Part shown: one piece after another, positions 33,218 to 41,687 of the stretch
How the letters are laid out: every line of letters begins with the position of its first letter
How positions within the stretch are numbered: the stretch's first letter is position 1
DNA from: an uncultured Bacteroidia bacterium
Lineage (GTDB): Bacteria; Bacteroidota; Bacteroidia; Bacteroidales; UBA932
Reading direction: 5' to 3'
DNA length: 64,000 bases
Assembly (NCBI GenBank): GCA_902784435.1
Contig: CACZUR010000012.1
Span: 1-64,000 of the forward strand
Made by a program: the position numbers and the translations under genes
Notes under the pieces: model-generated
The model's input: only the letters and a program-made list of their open reading frames with translations
What the model was told of the DNA's origin: nothing
Database searches by the model: none

Positions 33218-33768
33218 TAAGACCCATCTATCTTTACGGCGCAGAAGTGCTGCGCAAGAAGGCGGAGAACGCCAATCTGGAAGACAAGGAAGGCCTGGCC
33301 GCCCTGGTCCAGGACCTCAAAGACACCCTCGTGCGGGCCGACGGCTGCGGCCTGGCAGCGCCCCAGATCGGGGTGAGCCTCCGCGTGGTCATCGTAGACG
33401 GAGACGTCGTGGCCGACACCTACGAATACCTGAAAGGCTTCCGCCGCACCCTCATCAACCCGGAAATCCTGGAGGAAAGCCAGGAGCAGGTCACCTATTC
33501 CGAAGGCTGCCTGAGCATTCCCGGCATCTACTGCGACGTCGTCCGCGCCAAGAAGATGACCGTGCGCTATTACAACGAAGACCTGGAGCAGGTCACGGAA
33601 ACCTTCGACAATTTTGCCTGCCGCATGATCCAGCACGAACTCTCCCACCTGGAAGGAGACCTGTTCACGGACCACGCCGCCCCCATCCGCCGGAAAATGA
33701 TTGCCGGCAAGCTGCAGAACATCTCCAAAGGCAAAGTCCACCCCCACTACAACAGCAAACTGAAATAG
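33214..33768 (+). CDS. def: Peptide deformylase
   Basis: A 184-aa metalloenzyme that removes the formyl group from nascent proteins. All three motifs are intact: GCGLAAPQIG at 44-53, EGCLSIPG with C99, and HELSH at 141-145. It is translationally coupled to ruvX, as in many Bacteroidota. Confidence 0.96.
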   Translation: MIRPIYLYGAEVLRKKAENANLEDKEGLAALVQDLKDTLVRADGCGLAAPQIGVSLRVVIVDGDVVADTYEYLKGFRRTLINPEILEESQEQVTYSEGCLSIPGIYCDVVRAKKMTVRYYNEDLEQVTETFDNFACRMIQHELSHLEGDLFTDHAAPIRRKMIAGKLQNISKGKVHPHYNSKLK

Positions 33769-33790
33769 CCGGCCGATCGGCCTGGCCGGC
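33768..33790. terminator. GC-rich hairpin after def
   Basis: GCCGGCC (33768-33774) pairs with GGCCGGC (33784-33790), and inside lies the palindrome GGCCGATCGGCC. No U-tract follows, so termination is only possible. Confidence 0.4.
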
Positions 33791-33811
33791 AAGTCGCTGA
33801 TAATCTGCAAA

Positions 33812-33857
33812 TTACGCAAACTCCGGTGCAAATTAAAGTGTACCGGAGTTTACGTAA
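33812..33857. repeat. 16-bp inverted repeat between convergent def and tcdA
   Basis: TTACGCAAACTCCGGT (33812-33827) and ACCGGAGTTTACGTAA (33842-33857) match in 15 of 16 positions with a 14-nt AT-rich loop. It lies in a 108-bp gap between convergent genes and could be a bidirectional terminator without poly-U or another repeat type. Confidence 0.65.
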
Positions 33858-33876
33858 GTAGTTGGAATTCAATCAA

Positions 33877-34623
33877 TTACCGGGCAGGCTCAGTGAAGAT
33901 GTTTTGCATGAGCAGGCCGGCAAGGGTGTTGCCGAAGATGGCGGTGATGTGAACCAGGGAACCGTTGACGCAGGCTTTGCGGACGATTTCATCGGCCGGT
34001 GCCTGGGGCTCTCCCCTGTTTTCCAACAGTTCCTCCGAATAGACGCAAAGAAAGGGCTTGGCAGTTACCCGGCCTTCCCGGCGCATCTTCTTGCGCAGGG
34101 CGCGGGCCAGCGGATCTCCGTGCACGTCCCAGAATTCGGCCACACGAATACGCGTCGGGTCGATTTTAAGTGCGGCGCCCATAGAGGAAAAGAACACCGC
34201 ATCCGTGCGGGTAGCCAGTTCTATCAGCAGGATCTTATCCTTCAGGGAGTCTATGCAATCGATGATATAGTTGTAGTTTTCCAGGCCGAACGACGAGGCC
34301 GTTTCCTCACAGAACAATTCCTGCCGGGTCTGGATATCGGCCCTGGGATTGATCTCCAGCAGCCGTTCCTTCAGTGCCTCCGTTTTGGGCCGGCCCAGCG
34401 TACGGGTGGTTGCCATCAACTGCCGGTTCACATTGGAGGGATTCACGCAGTCGGCATCCACGATAGTCAGGTGGAAGATGCCCGAACGGACCAGGCTTTC
34501 AGCGCACCAGGAGCCCACGCCTCCCACACCGAAAAGGATTACCCGGCAGGCTGCCATGCGTTCCATCGTATCTTCACCCAGCAGCAGGCGGGCACGCTTG
34601 AATATGTCCTGCATGTTTTCCAT
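33877..34623 (-). CDS. tcdA: tRNA threonylcarbamoyladenosine dehydratase (ThiF/MoeB family)
   Basis: A 248-aa E1-like ATP-dependent enzyme that cyclises t6A to ct6A in tRNA. Seen are GVGGVGSW (nucleotide binding), DADCVNPSNVNRQ and YIIDCIDSLKDK. The ATG at 34623 is chosen over an upstream TTG because it lies 6 nt after a TAACTTTG -7 box. Other MoeB-like roles are possible, but the sequence pattern and the lack of a molybdopterin context favour TcdA. Confidence 0.88.
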   Translation of the reverse strand: MENMQDIFKRARLLLGEDTMERMAACRVILFGVGGVGSWCAESLVRSGIFHLTIVDADCVNPSNVNRQLMATTRTLGRPKTEALKERLLEINPRADIQTRQELFCEETASSFGLENYNYIIDCIDSLKDKILLIELATRTDAVFFSSMGAALKIDPTRIRVAEFWDVHGDPLARALRKKMRREGRVTAKPFLCVYSEELLENRGEPQAPADEIVRKACVNGSLVHITAIFGNTLAGLLMQNIFTEPAR

Positions 34624-34629
34624 CGGCTG

Positions 34630-34637
34630 CAAAGTTA
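34630..34637 (-). promoter_or_regulatory. -7 box for tcdA
   Basis: The minus strand reads TAACTTTG, ending 6 nt before the ATG. It shares an 88-bp divergent gap with the phosphohexomutase promoter. Confidence 0.5.
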
Positions 34638-34644
34638 AATAATT

Positions 34645-34676
34645 TTTGGTAATATCCGGCAGAATTCGTAACTTGC
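34645..34676 (+). promoter_or_regulatory. Promoter of the phosphohexomutase gene
   Basis: TTTG (34645-34648), 20 nt, and TAACTTGC (34669-34676), one base off the TAnnTTTG consensus. The ATG is 35 nt downstream. Confidence 0.45.
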
Positions 34677-34711
34677 AATGATAACGCTAAAAACCAAAAA
34701 ACAGTAATACT

Positions 34712-36079
34712 ATGGGAGCATTTCACGCTTATGACATCCGGGGTATCTACAATGTAGACTTCGACAAGGACATCGCTTACAAGGTGGGTTATTTCCTGCC
34801 CGAACTGCTCAAGGCAGACAAAGTGCTGGTAGGCCGCGACTGCCGCCTCTCCGGAGGTGAAATCCACGACTATCTGATCAAAGGCATCACGGACGCCGGC
34901 GCAGACGTGGACGACATCGGCTACAGCAGCACGCCGCTGGTGTACTTCGGCACCGCCAATTACGGTTATAAGGCATCGGTCCAAATTACCGCATCCCACA
35001 ATCCGCGTGAATACAACGGCATGAAGGTCAGCCGTGAAAACGCCCTTCCCGTGGGCCTGGATACCGGTCTGGGCCAGATCAAGCAGTGGATCGACGAAGG
35101 CCGTCCCACCCCTCCCGCCGCCAAGAAAGGCGTGGTAAAGGAAATCGACATCAAGCCGGACTATATCCAGTTCCTGCGCAAATTCAAAGGAGACTACTCC
35201 AACCTGAAGATAGCCTTCGACCTGTCCAACGGCATGGCCACCCTCTTTGCCAAGGAAATCTACAACGCGGAAGACGCCACCTTCCTGTTCGATGAAATGG
35301 ACGGAAGCTTCCCCAACCATGAACCCAACCCGCTGGTAGCCAAGAATGTAGAGCCCCTCAAGAAGCTGGTGGCCTCCATCAAGGCCGATGTCGGCGTCAT
35401 CTACGACGGCGACGCCGACCGCGTGATGTTCGTGGACGACAAAGCCCGCTTCGTGGCTCCGGACCTGGTCATCGCCATGATGGCCCGCTATTTCTGCGAC
35501 GAGCGCGGAGAAAAGAACCCCCGTGTACTGCAGGAAATCCGCTCCAGCAAAGCCGTGGGCGAATACCTGGTCAAGAACTACAACGCCGATGTCCACACCT
35601 GGCGTGTGGGCCGCGCCTTTGCGGCACCCAAACTCCGCGAGATCGACGGCCTGTGGGGCGGCGAACTGGCCGGTCACTACTATTTCAAGGATTTCTTCTA
35701 CAGCGACAGCGGCATGCTTTCCAGCATCATCGTCCTGCGCATCGTGAGCGCCCTCAAGAAGCAGGGCATCAAACTGAGCGAAGAAATCGACCGGCTCACC
35801 CGCTACGAGAACTCCGGCGAAATCAACTATAAGGTAGAGGACAAGAAGGGCGCCATGGACGCCGTGAAGGCCTATTTCGAAACGGCCGAGCAGCCCACCA
35901 AGGTCATGGACTTCGACGGCTACCGCCTGGAATTCCCCGAGTGGTGGTTCAACATCCGCCCCTCCAACACAGAACCCTACCTGCGCTTCATCTGCGAGGC
36001 CACTTCGCAGGAACTCCTGAAAGAAAAAATCGCCAAGGCCGACGCCATCATCGTGGGCCAGTTCGGCGGGAAACGTTAA
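34712..36079 (+). CDS. Phosphomannomutase/phosphoglucomutase
   Basis: A 455-aa alpha-D-phosphohexomutase that interconverts hexose 1- and 6-phosphates for sugar-nucleotide synthesis. The phosphoserine loop is TASHNP (S95), metal binding is DGDADR at about 231-236, the sugar specificity loop is GGELAGH, and the phosphate-binding loop is RPSNTEPYLR. Mannose versus glucose preference is not clear. The M23/LysM gene follows after 3 nt. Confidence 0.93.
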   Translation: MGAFHAYDIRGIYNVDFDKDIAYKVGYFLPELLKADKVLVGRDCRLSGGEIHDYLIKGITDAGADVDDIGYSSTPLVYFGTANYGYKASVQITASHNPREYNGMKVSRENALPVGLDTGLGQIKQWIDEGRPTPPAAKKGVVKEIDIKPDYIQFLRKFKGDYSNLKIAFDLSNGMATLFAKEIYNAEDATFLFDEMDGSFPNHEPNPLVAKNVEPLKKLVASIKADVGVIYDGDADRVMFVDDKARFVAPDLVIAMMARYFCDERGEKNPRVLQEIRSSKAVGEYLVKNYNADVHTWRVGRAFAAPKLREIDGLWGGELAGHYYFKDFFYSDSGMLSSIIVLRIVSALKKQGIKLSEEIDRLTRYENSGEINYKVEDKKGAMDAVKAYFETAEQPTKVMDFDGYRLEFPEWWFNIRPSNTEPYLRFICEATSQELLKEKIAKADAIIVGQFGGKR

Positions 36080-36082
36080 TGA

Positions 36083-37126
36083 ATGAAGAGATTGTTTTTA
36101 TGCCTTTTGGCGCTGGGGGCAGGCACCAGCCTCTTTGCCCAGGAGGAAAGCCGTGAGGCCGATTCCCTCCGCCATGCCTTCGGGCGGCAGCAGGTAAGAC
36201 CCAGCACCGGCAGGCATTCGCAGTTTGCAGACACCCTTGACACCGGCAACCCCGGTGTCAAGGTTGTTCTGTATGACAACGGCACCTACCGTTTTGTCAG
36301 AGACCTGGACCAAGTCCAGAAAGACAGTGTATTTACGGAATTCTGGGACACCCGCGCCGTGAATCCCTACCGGGAAAAACCGGATTCCCTCCCGGATCAT
36401 TTCTCGCTCTGGATCGTGGATTCGCTGGACGCCTATGTGTGCCCTTATATCACGCATCCGCGCTCGCAGTTCGGATACCGGCGCGGGCGCCGTCACCAGG
36501 GAATCGACCTTCCCTATCCCACGGGCACGCCCGTTGCCGCCGCTTTCGACGGCAAAGTGCGCATCTCCAGCTATGTGGGCGGTTACGGAAACCTGGTAGT
36601 GCTCCGCCACGCCAACGGGCTGGAAACCTTCTATGCCCACCTTTCCAAGCGTAACGTAGAACCCGGAGACTGGGTGAATGCCGGAGATATCGTGGGCCTG
36701 GGCGGCTCCACGGGTCGTTCCACCGGTCCCCATCTGCATTTCGAAACCCGCTACAGGGGCGCCGCCTTCGACCCTTCCTGGCTCATCGACTTTGAAACGG
36801 GAACCCTGCGGCATCGGCTCCTGAAAATCCGCAGCTGGTACTTCAATCCCAACCAGCGCTATGTGCAGGACGTAGACGACGAAGACGAAATCTTCCGCAC
36901 CGACGAAGAGGAACGCCTTGCCGCCGAAGAGCAGGCCCGCAAGGAAGCCGCTGCCCGCGCTGCCGCAGAAGCGGCCGCCCAGCGCTACCACACCATACGA
37001 AATGGCGACACCCTGTCGGGCATCGCCAAAAAGTATCACACCACCGTTTCGCGCATCTGCCAGCTTAACAGCGGCCTTACGCCTTCCTCCACCCTGCGGG
37101 TAGGGAAACGGATCCGGGTGCGTTAG
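36083..37126 (+). CDS. Secreted M23 peptidase with C-terminal LysM
   Basis: A 347-aa periplasmic protein: signal peptide (about 1-19), a 110-residue N-terminal domain, an M23 domain with HQGIDLP and HLHFE zinc motifs, an Ala/Glu coiled stretch (EERLAAEEQARKEAAARA), and a LysM domain (about 302-346) that anchors it to peptidoglycan. It is a likely DD-endopeptidase of wall turnover. Its last 4 bases overlap the porin gene's stop on the other strand. Confidence 0.92.
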   Translation: MKRLFLCLLALGAGTSLFAQEESREADSLRHAFGRQQVRPSTGRHSQFADTLDTGNPGVKVVLYDNGTYRFVRDLDQVQKDSVFTEFWDTRAVNPYREKPDSLPDHFSLWIVDSLDAYVCPYITHPRSQFGYRRGRRHQGIDLPYPTGTPVAAAFDGKVRISSYVGGYGNLVVLRHANGLETFYAHLSKRNVEPGDWVNAGDIVGLGGSTGRSTGPHLHFETRYRGAAFDPSWLIDFETGTLRHRLLKIRSWYFNPNQRYVQDVDDEDEIFRTDEEERLAAEEQARKEAAARAAAEAAAQRYHTIRNGDTLSGIAKKYHTTVSRICQLNSGLTPSSTLRVGKRIRVR

Positions 37127-38415
37127 AAATTGAATTTGGTCATACAGATAAAGCGGTGGTTCAGGATCCATTCCGCGGGTCCGGTGAACATGCCGCGGGC
37201 ATTGCGTGTACCGCTGCCAAACTCGGCGGCCGTAAGGTTGTATTCCAGGGAAAGCGTGAACTTGCCCAGGTTCCAGGCCACGGTAGGCGTAGCACGGAAA
37301 GCCTGCTGAATCTTGGTGTCGGCTGCGGTGTTGATCCACAGGTCTCCGGCCAGATCGGCGGTGGTTCCCAGCTGTTTCATGTAACCCAGCATACCCATTA
37401 CCTGGAACTTCTTTCCGTAAGAGAAGCTTACGAAGGAAGCCCAGTCCTGCATGGGAGTATAGGTGTACTTGTAATTGACATCGTCCAGGGCAGCCACGCC
37501 ATAACCGGAGAGCAGGTTCATGTGCTCTCCCGCCTGTGCCAGGATGGTCTTGGCCCGCAGCTGGAACTTGCCGTCCGTGTACTGCAGGAACAGGAACGGA
37601 GACAGGGTGGTGAGCAGGCCGTTAGCCTTGGCAACCTTGCTGTCCATGGTATAGCCACGCACCAGCTTGGTCTCATTGAGCACGCCGTTCTCCTTATTGT
37701 AACCCACATAGCCGATGGGCTTGATATTCACCATGTCCACACCGGCTTTGGCCACGACCTTGCCATTCTTATAAGCCACGCCCAGATAGAGTTCCGGAAG
37801 GCCGTACTTGAAGTAGTTCTTCACCTTGCCTTCGGGGCCCACGGGCAAATAATGGTTCAGGTAAAGGAGGCTGGCCGTAAGGCTCAAGCCACCGCCCAAA
37901 GAAACATCGGCGGTGAGCTGCGGGCTGCGGTTGAAGGGATTGAAGGGGGCGCCCGTTTCCAGGTTGTTCATGTGGGGCATGTCGGCTGCCATGGGATGCC
38001 AGGTCTGGCCGATGGTAAGGGCCACAGGACTGTCCTCCCAGTTCAGTTTCATGAAGGCCTGACGCAGGCGCAGCACCGGAACGGCGCCGGAGAGATTGTA
38101 GAAATCGGCCTCCACTTTACCGGAAACGCCCATCGTGCCAAACTTGTAGCCGGAAACATCCAGGCCCAGGCGGGTGGTCAGGGAGACAAAACGCCAGTTG
38201 AAGCCGTCGTTCAAATCCGTTCCGTTCACCACATTCTTGCCCACCGGCATGTAGAAATACAGATCTTCCGTGCCGGCTTTTACTTCACGGCTGTCCACCG
38301 CCATGTAGTTCCGGAGAAAGCCGTACAGCTTGAAATGCGCCGGTTTTTCTTCCTGGGCATAGGAGGAGACGCCGCAAAGCAGCGCCACAAGGCTGATGAT
38401 AAGAGTCTTTTTCAT
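37123..38415 (-). CDS. Outer-membrane porin-like beta-barrel protein
   Basis: A 430-aa protein with a signal peptide (about 1-20) and alternating amphipathic strands ending in an aromatic C-terminus (MTKFNF), as required for BAM-mediated insertion. FLRNYMAVDSRE and VSGKVEADFY resemble DcaP/porin-like barrels. It is 21 nt downstream of the DASS carrier gene, so it is probably the outer-membrane entry for the same substrate (inference). Confidence 0.82.
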   Translation of the reverse strand: MKKTLIISLVALLCGVSSYAQEEKPAHFKLYGFLRNYMAVDSREVKAGTEDLYFYMPVGKNVVNGTDLNDGFNWRFVSLTTRLGLDVSGYKFGTMGVSGKVEADFYNLSGAVPVLRLRQAFMKLNWEDSPVALTIGQTWHPMAADMPHMNNLETGAPFNPFNRSPQLTADVSLGGGLSLTASLLYLNHYLPVGPEGKVKNYFKYGLPELYLGVAYKNGKVVAKAGVDMVNIKPIGYVGYNKENGVLNETKLVRGYTMDSKVAKANGLLTTLSPFLFLQYTDGKFQLRAKTILAQAGEHMNLLSGYGVAALDDVNYKYTYTPMQDWASFVSFSYGKKFQVMGMLGYMKQLGTTADLAGDLWINTAADTKIQQAFRATPTVAWNLGKFTLSLEYNLTAAEFGSGTRNARGMFTGPAEWILNHRFICMTKFNF

Positions 38416-38436
38416 TTCGTATCTATCTAACGGCCA

Positions 38437-39882
38437 TTACACAAAGGGAAACAGTTTGGTGAGCCAGAAATAGCCCAGCACAAAGCCGATGAAGCCAATC
38501 ACCAGGCCCACCTTGGTCATGTCTTTGGTCTCTACCATGCCGGTGGCCGATGCAATGGCATTCGGGGGCGTGGAGATGGGGAAGAGCATGGCGATGGAAG
38601 CGCAGGTGGCAATGAAGACAATCATGGCCGAGGTGCCGCCCAGCGACAGGAATTCGGCATTGTTGGAAGCCGCGGGATCTGCCATGCCGCTGGCCACCAC
38701 GATGAGGATGGGGATGAGCAGGGCCGCCGTGGCGCTGTTGGAGATGAAATTGGACAGGAAGTAGCACACCAGACCGGCCACGACCAGTACCAGCACCACA
38801 GACATGCTGCCGAACGGAATGGCCTGGATGAGAACTTTGGCCAGACCGGTATCCTGCATCAGATAGCCCAGGCAGAAGCCGCCGGCCACCAGCCACAGCA
38901 CATTCCAGTTGATTTCCTTGATTTCCTCCTTGCCGAACATGCCGGTAGCCGTGAAGACGGCCAGCGGAATCCAGGCCACGATGTTGGAGTTGATCTTGGT
39001 CCAGTTCTCCGTGGCCCACAGCAGGATGGTTCCAATGAAGGTAATCCATGCCACATACAGTCTCCAGTCCTTCTTGACCTTGCTTTCGGGAATGTCCAGG
39101 ACCAGTCTCTTGGTCTTGAAGGGGAACATGAGGCGAAGCAGCACCCAGGCAATCAGGATCATGATAATCACATAGGGAATCATGTGCAGGCACCATTCGC
39201 CGAAGCTCACGTCGATGCCGGCCTGCTCCAGCGCACCTTTGGCGGTAGCATTGGGGGGCGTGCCGATGGGCGTGCCGATACCGCCCAGGTTGGCGGCCAC
39301 GGGGATGGAGAGGGCAAGACCCACCTTACCCTTGTCATCGGCCGGAAGCTTGGAGAGCACCGGGGTGAGCAGGGCCAGCATCATGGCGGCGGTGGCCGTG
39401 TTGCTCATGAACATGGAGAAGATGGAAATCATGATGAGGAAGCCCAGCAGCACAATCTCCGGCTTGGTGCCGAAGAGTTTGAGCAGCAGCCTGGCCAGGG
39501 TGACGTCCAGGCCATAATGCTCGGCCATGATGGCCAGCACGAAACCGCCCAGGAACAGCATCACCACAGGGTCTGCCATGGAGCTCATGATGCGGGCATA
39601 AGGTACCAGCGTGCCATACTGCGGGTCACAGAACAGGCCGATACCCTTGTTGGACACTGTGAGCAGGGCGATAACGATTACCAGCAGTGAAGTGGCCCAG
39701 TTGGGAATGATCTCGAAGATCCACATCAGGGCGGCAAATACGAACAGGGCGATGACGCGCTGCTGCACGACGGTAAGGGCATCGATACCGAAGAAACTTA
39801 CCGGCACGGCCCAGAGGAAAATGGTAATGGCCAGCACCAGCGGCAGGAATACCCAATACTTGAGGTTGAATTTCTTTTCCAT
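38437..39882 (-). CDS. DASS/SLC13-family sodium:dicarboxylate (anion) symporter
   Basis: A 481-aa inner-membrane carrier with about 11 hydrophobic segments. The two sodium-binding motifs are SNTATAAMM and SNSATAALL, with TPPNAxA segments (GTPPNATAKG, STPPNAIASATG) after each, as in VcINDY-type succinate carriers. It probably takes up C4-dicarboxylates or related anions. Co-transcribed with the upstream DPP III-like gene (12 nt) and downstream porin gene. Confidence 0.92.
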   Translation of the reverse strand: MEKKFNLKYWVFLPLVLAITIFLWAVPVSFFGIDALTVVQQRVIALFVFAALMWIFEIIPNWATSLLVIVIALLTVSNKGIGLFCDPQYGTLVPYARIMSSMADPVVMLFLGGFVLAIMAEHYGLDVTLARLLLKLFGTKPEIVLLGFLIMISIFSMFMSNTATAAMMLALLTPVLSKLPADDKGKVGLALSIPVAANLGGIGTPIGTPPNATAKGALEQAGIDVSFGEWCLHMIPYVIIMILIAWVLLRLMFPFKTKRLVLDIPESKVKKDWRLYVAWITFIGTILLWATENWTKINSNIVAWIPLAVFTATGMFGKEEIKEINWNVLWLVAGGFCLGYLMQDTGLAKVLIQAIPFGSMSVVLVLVVAGLVCYFLSNFISNSATAALLIPILIVVASGMADPAASNNAEFLSLGGTSAMIVFIATCASIAMLFPISTPPNAIASATGMVETKDMTKVGLVIGFIGFVLGYFWLTKLFPFV

Positions 39883-39894
39883 TATGGTATTTTT

Positions 39895-41499
39895 TTATCT
39901 TTCGTACTTCAATCTGATATCGACCGGTATCTTCTCCAGCTCCAGGGCTACTATATCGGCCTTGATGGCAGAAGGCACCACGGCATATTTTTCCACGAAG
40001 GAAGTGGCGGCGGAGAGGTCTCCGGTGGCCTGCATCTTCAGGATGGCGGCGGTGAGGGATTCCACAGCCTCTTCCGTCTTGGCATAATCCAGGGAATACT
40101 TGCCGGAAGCCTTGCGGGAAAGGGCGCCCTGCTCTACCAGATAATTGTAGATGATCAGGTTGGCGCGGCCGGTGGCATCACCGAAACCGAAGCGGGTGGA
40201 GCGGATGATGTTGGCCACGAACGTGGCGATGACATCCTGCTTCATGATGAGGGCATCCACGCGGTGGGCGTCCACTTCCCGCATGAGCAGGAAAGTGCCC
40301 AGCACATTGGATTTGGCTTTTTCCAGGGTAAGGGCCTCGTTGCCTAGGGCCTCCGAGACGGGTCCCTTGCCATTGATGGTTTCCTTCACGCCCAGGCCCT
40401 TGGCGATTTCGCGGAACACGATGCCCCAGTAGAAGGCGTTGGCATCCAGGTGGGCCTGGTCCTCCCCTTCCAGCAGCAGCATGCCCGCCGGGAACACGGT
40501 ACGGTTGAATTTTTCGCGGATGATATTGTCGAACAGGATGGTACGGGTGCCGAATTCTTCCTGAACGCGGGCATCGTAGGGGAAATTGATGGCGATGGTC
40601 TTATAACCGGCATTGGGATAGCCGCCATAATAGATGACATCGCAGGAGAAGATGTTGGACTCCGTTCCGGGGGTAAAGCTGTGATAGGCGATCTCTCCGG
40701 GAAGGGAAGCCTGGAATTCCGGCAGACGGGCGCTGATGGCATTCAGGCTTTCCGTGCGGTCCAGGTTCTTCAGGAGCACATAGGCGCCGTAAGAAGCCTT
40801 TTTGCCGTACAGATTGTCGTCGATGGCTTCATTGGGGCCGATTACCAGGTCCATCTTGCTGTCCGTCATCTCCAGCCAGGCGCGCTCGCTGGCGTAATAG
40901 TTGTCCGTAAGCAGGGCATCTGCCATCTGGAGCAGATACTCGCGGACACTGGCCTTGATGGTGATGTCGGCTGCGGCGCGAAGATAGTTGGCCATCTTAT
41001 GCACGTGCTCTTTATAGGCATCATGGTACCAGACGGCCTCCAGGGATCCGTCGGCCTTGCGGCGGATGAGGGTATACGGGCTGTTTTTGGCCGGATCCTT
41101 CAGGGCCTGGAATTCCGGGTCCGTCATGTCTTCCGGATAAAAACGGGCGCCGGCGGGTTTGGTGCCGAAGCCTTCTATGAACGGCCGGTTGTCAATTCTG
41201 TCCCAGGGGCCATAATTGATGAGGGCATAGGCCTGCTCTGCCGGGTCTGCGAGGGCGCTGAAAAAATCCTTGGAGCCGAAGTTCTGCTCCCAATAGATGG
41301 CGTCTGCCTCGTCTGCGGCAAACCGGTACAGGTTCAGAACCTCCTTACCATTGTCGGTGATTCCTGAAAGGTCCGGAGCAGGAATGGTCACCTCCGCGTA
41401 GTTTTCCAGCAGCCGGGCGGCCTTGGAACGGCGCTTTTCACAGCCCGAAAGGACTACGGCCGACACTGCCAGAAACAGAGCGATTCTCTTCGTTTTCAT
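39895..41499 (-). CDS. DPP III (M49)-like lipoprotein lacking all zinc ligands
   Basis: A 534-aa lipoprotein (VVLSGC lipobox near residue 20). Its C-terminal half follows bacterial M49 dipeptidyl peptidase 3 homologues closely (GLGVKETINGKG, NIIRSTRFG, GRANLIIYNYL). The zinc site is gone: the usual HE-x-x-H reads R363-E-I-A-K367, and the glutamate ligand in the EEGKAD motif is K394 in LEKAKSN. The catalytic Glu364 remains. A hydrolase is therefore unlikely; it may bind peptides or serve the transporter encoded 12 nt downstream (inference). The frame is intact, so the protein is kept. Confidence 0.83.
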   Translation of the reverse strand: MKTKRIALFLAVSAVVLSGCEKRRSKAARLLENYAEVTIPAPDLSGITDNGKEVLNLYRFAADEADAIYWEQNFGSKDFFSALADPAEQAYALINYGPWDRIDNRPFIEGFGTKPAGARFYPEDMTDPEFQALKDPAKNSPYTLIRRKADGSLEAVWYHDAYKEHVHKMANYLRAAADITIKASVREYLLQMADALLTDNYYASERAWLEMTDSKMDLVIGPNEAIDDNLYGKKASYGAYVLLKNLDRTESLNAISARLPEFQASLPGEIAYHSFTPGTESNIFSCDVIYYGGYPNAGYKTIAINFPYDARVQEEFGTRTILFDNIIREKFNRTVFPAGMLLLEGEDQAHLDANAFYWGIVFREIAKGLGVKETINGKGPVSEALGNEALTLEKAKSNVLGTFLLMREVDAHRVDALIMKQDVIATFVANIIRSTRFGFGDATGRANLIIYNYLVEQGALSRKASGKYSLDYAKTEEAVESLTAAILKMQATGDLSAATSFVEKYAVVPSAIKADIVALELEKIPVDIRLKYER

Positions 41500-41529
41500 T
41501 ACAAGTAAGATTCAATCATTTATAGTCTG

Positions 41530-41537
41530 CAAATTTA
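41530..41537 (-). promoter_or_regulatory. -7 box for the M49-like/transporter/porin operon
   Basis: The minus strand reads TAAATTTG, 30 nt upstream of the ATG at 41499. No good -33 element is seen. Confidence 0.5.
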
Positions 41538-41587
41538 AGCATTTTTGCGCAGATTACCATCTGTTTTTTGCAAGAATCTTTCTTGCG

Positions 41588-41624
41588 ATTCACTTGTGAA
41601 TTCCCTTTTTATTCTTTAAATTTG
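41588..41624 (+). promoter_or_regulatory. gdhA promoter with palindrome over the -33 element
   Basis: TTG (41594-41596), 20 nt, TAAATTTG (41617-41624). The -33 lies inside the palindrome ATTCACTTGTGAAT (41588-41601), and a second hairpin GCAAGAA/TTCTTGC sits just upstream (41570-41586). The leader to the ATG at 41688 is about 60 nt and lacks a Shine-Dalgarno. Confidence 0.6.
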
Positions 41625-41687
41625 TAACCGTTTTAAGGATTATTCCAAAACATTATAACCATATCAACACTAATCGTCATTTCTATT

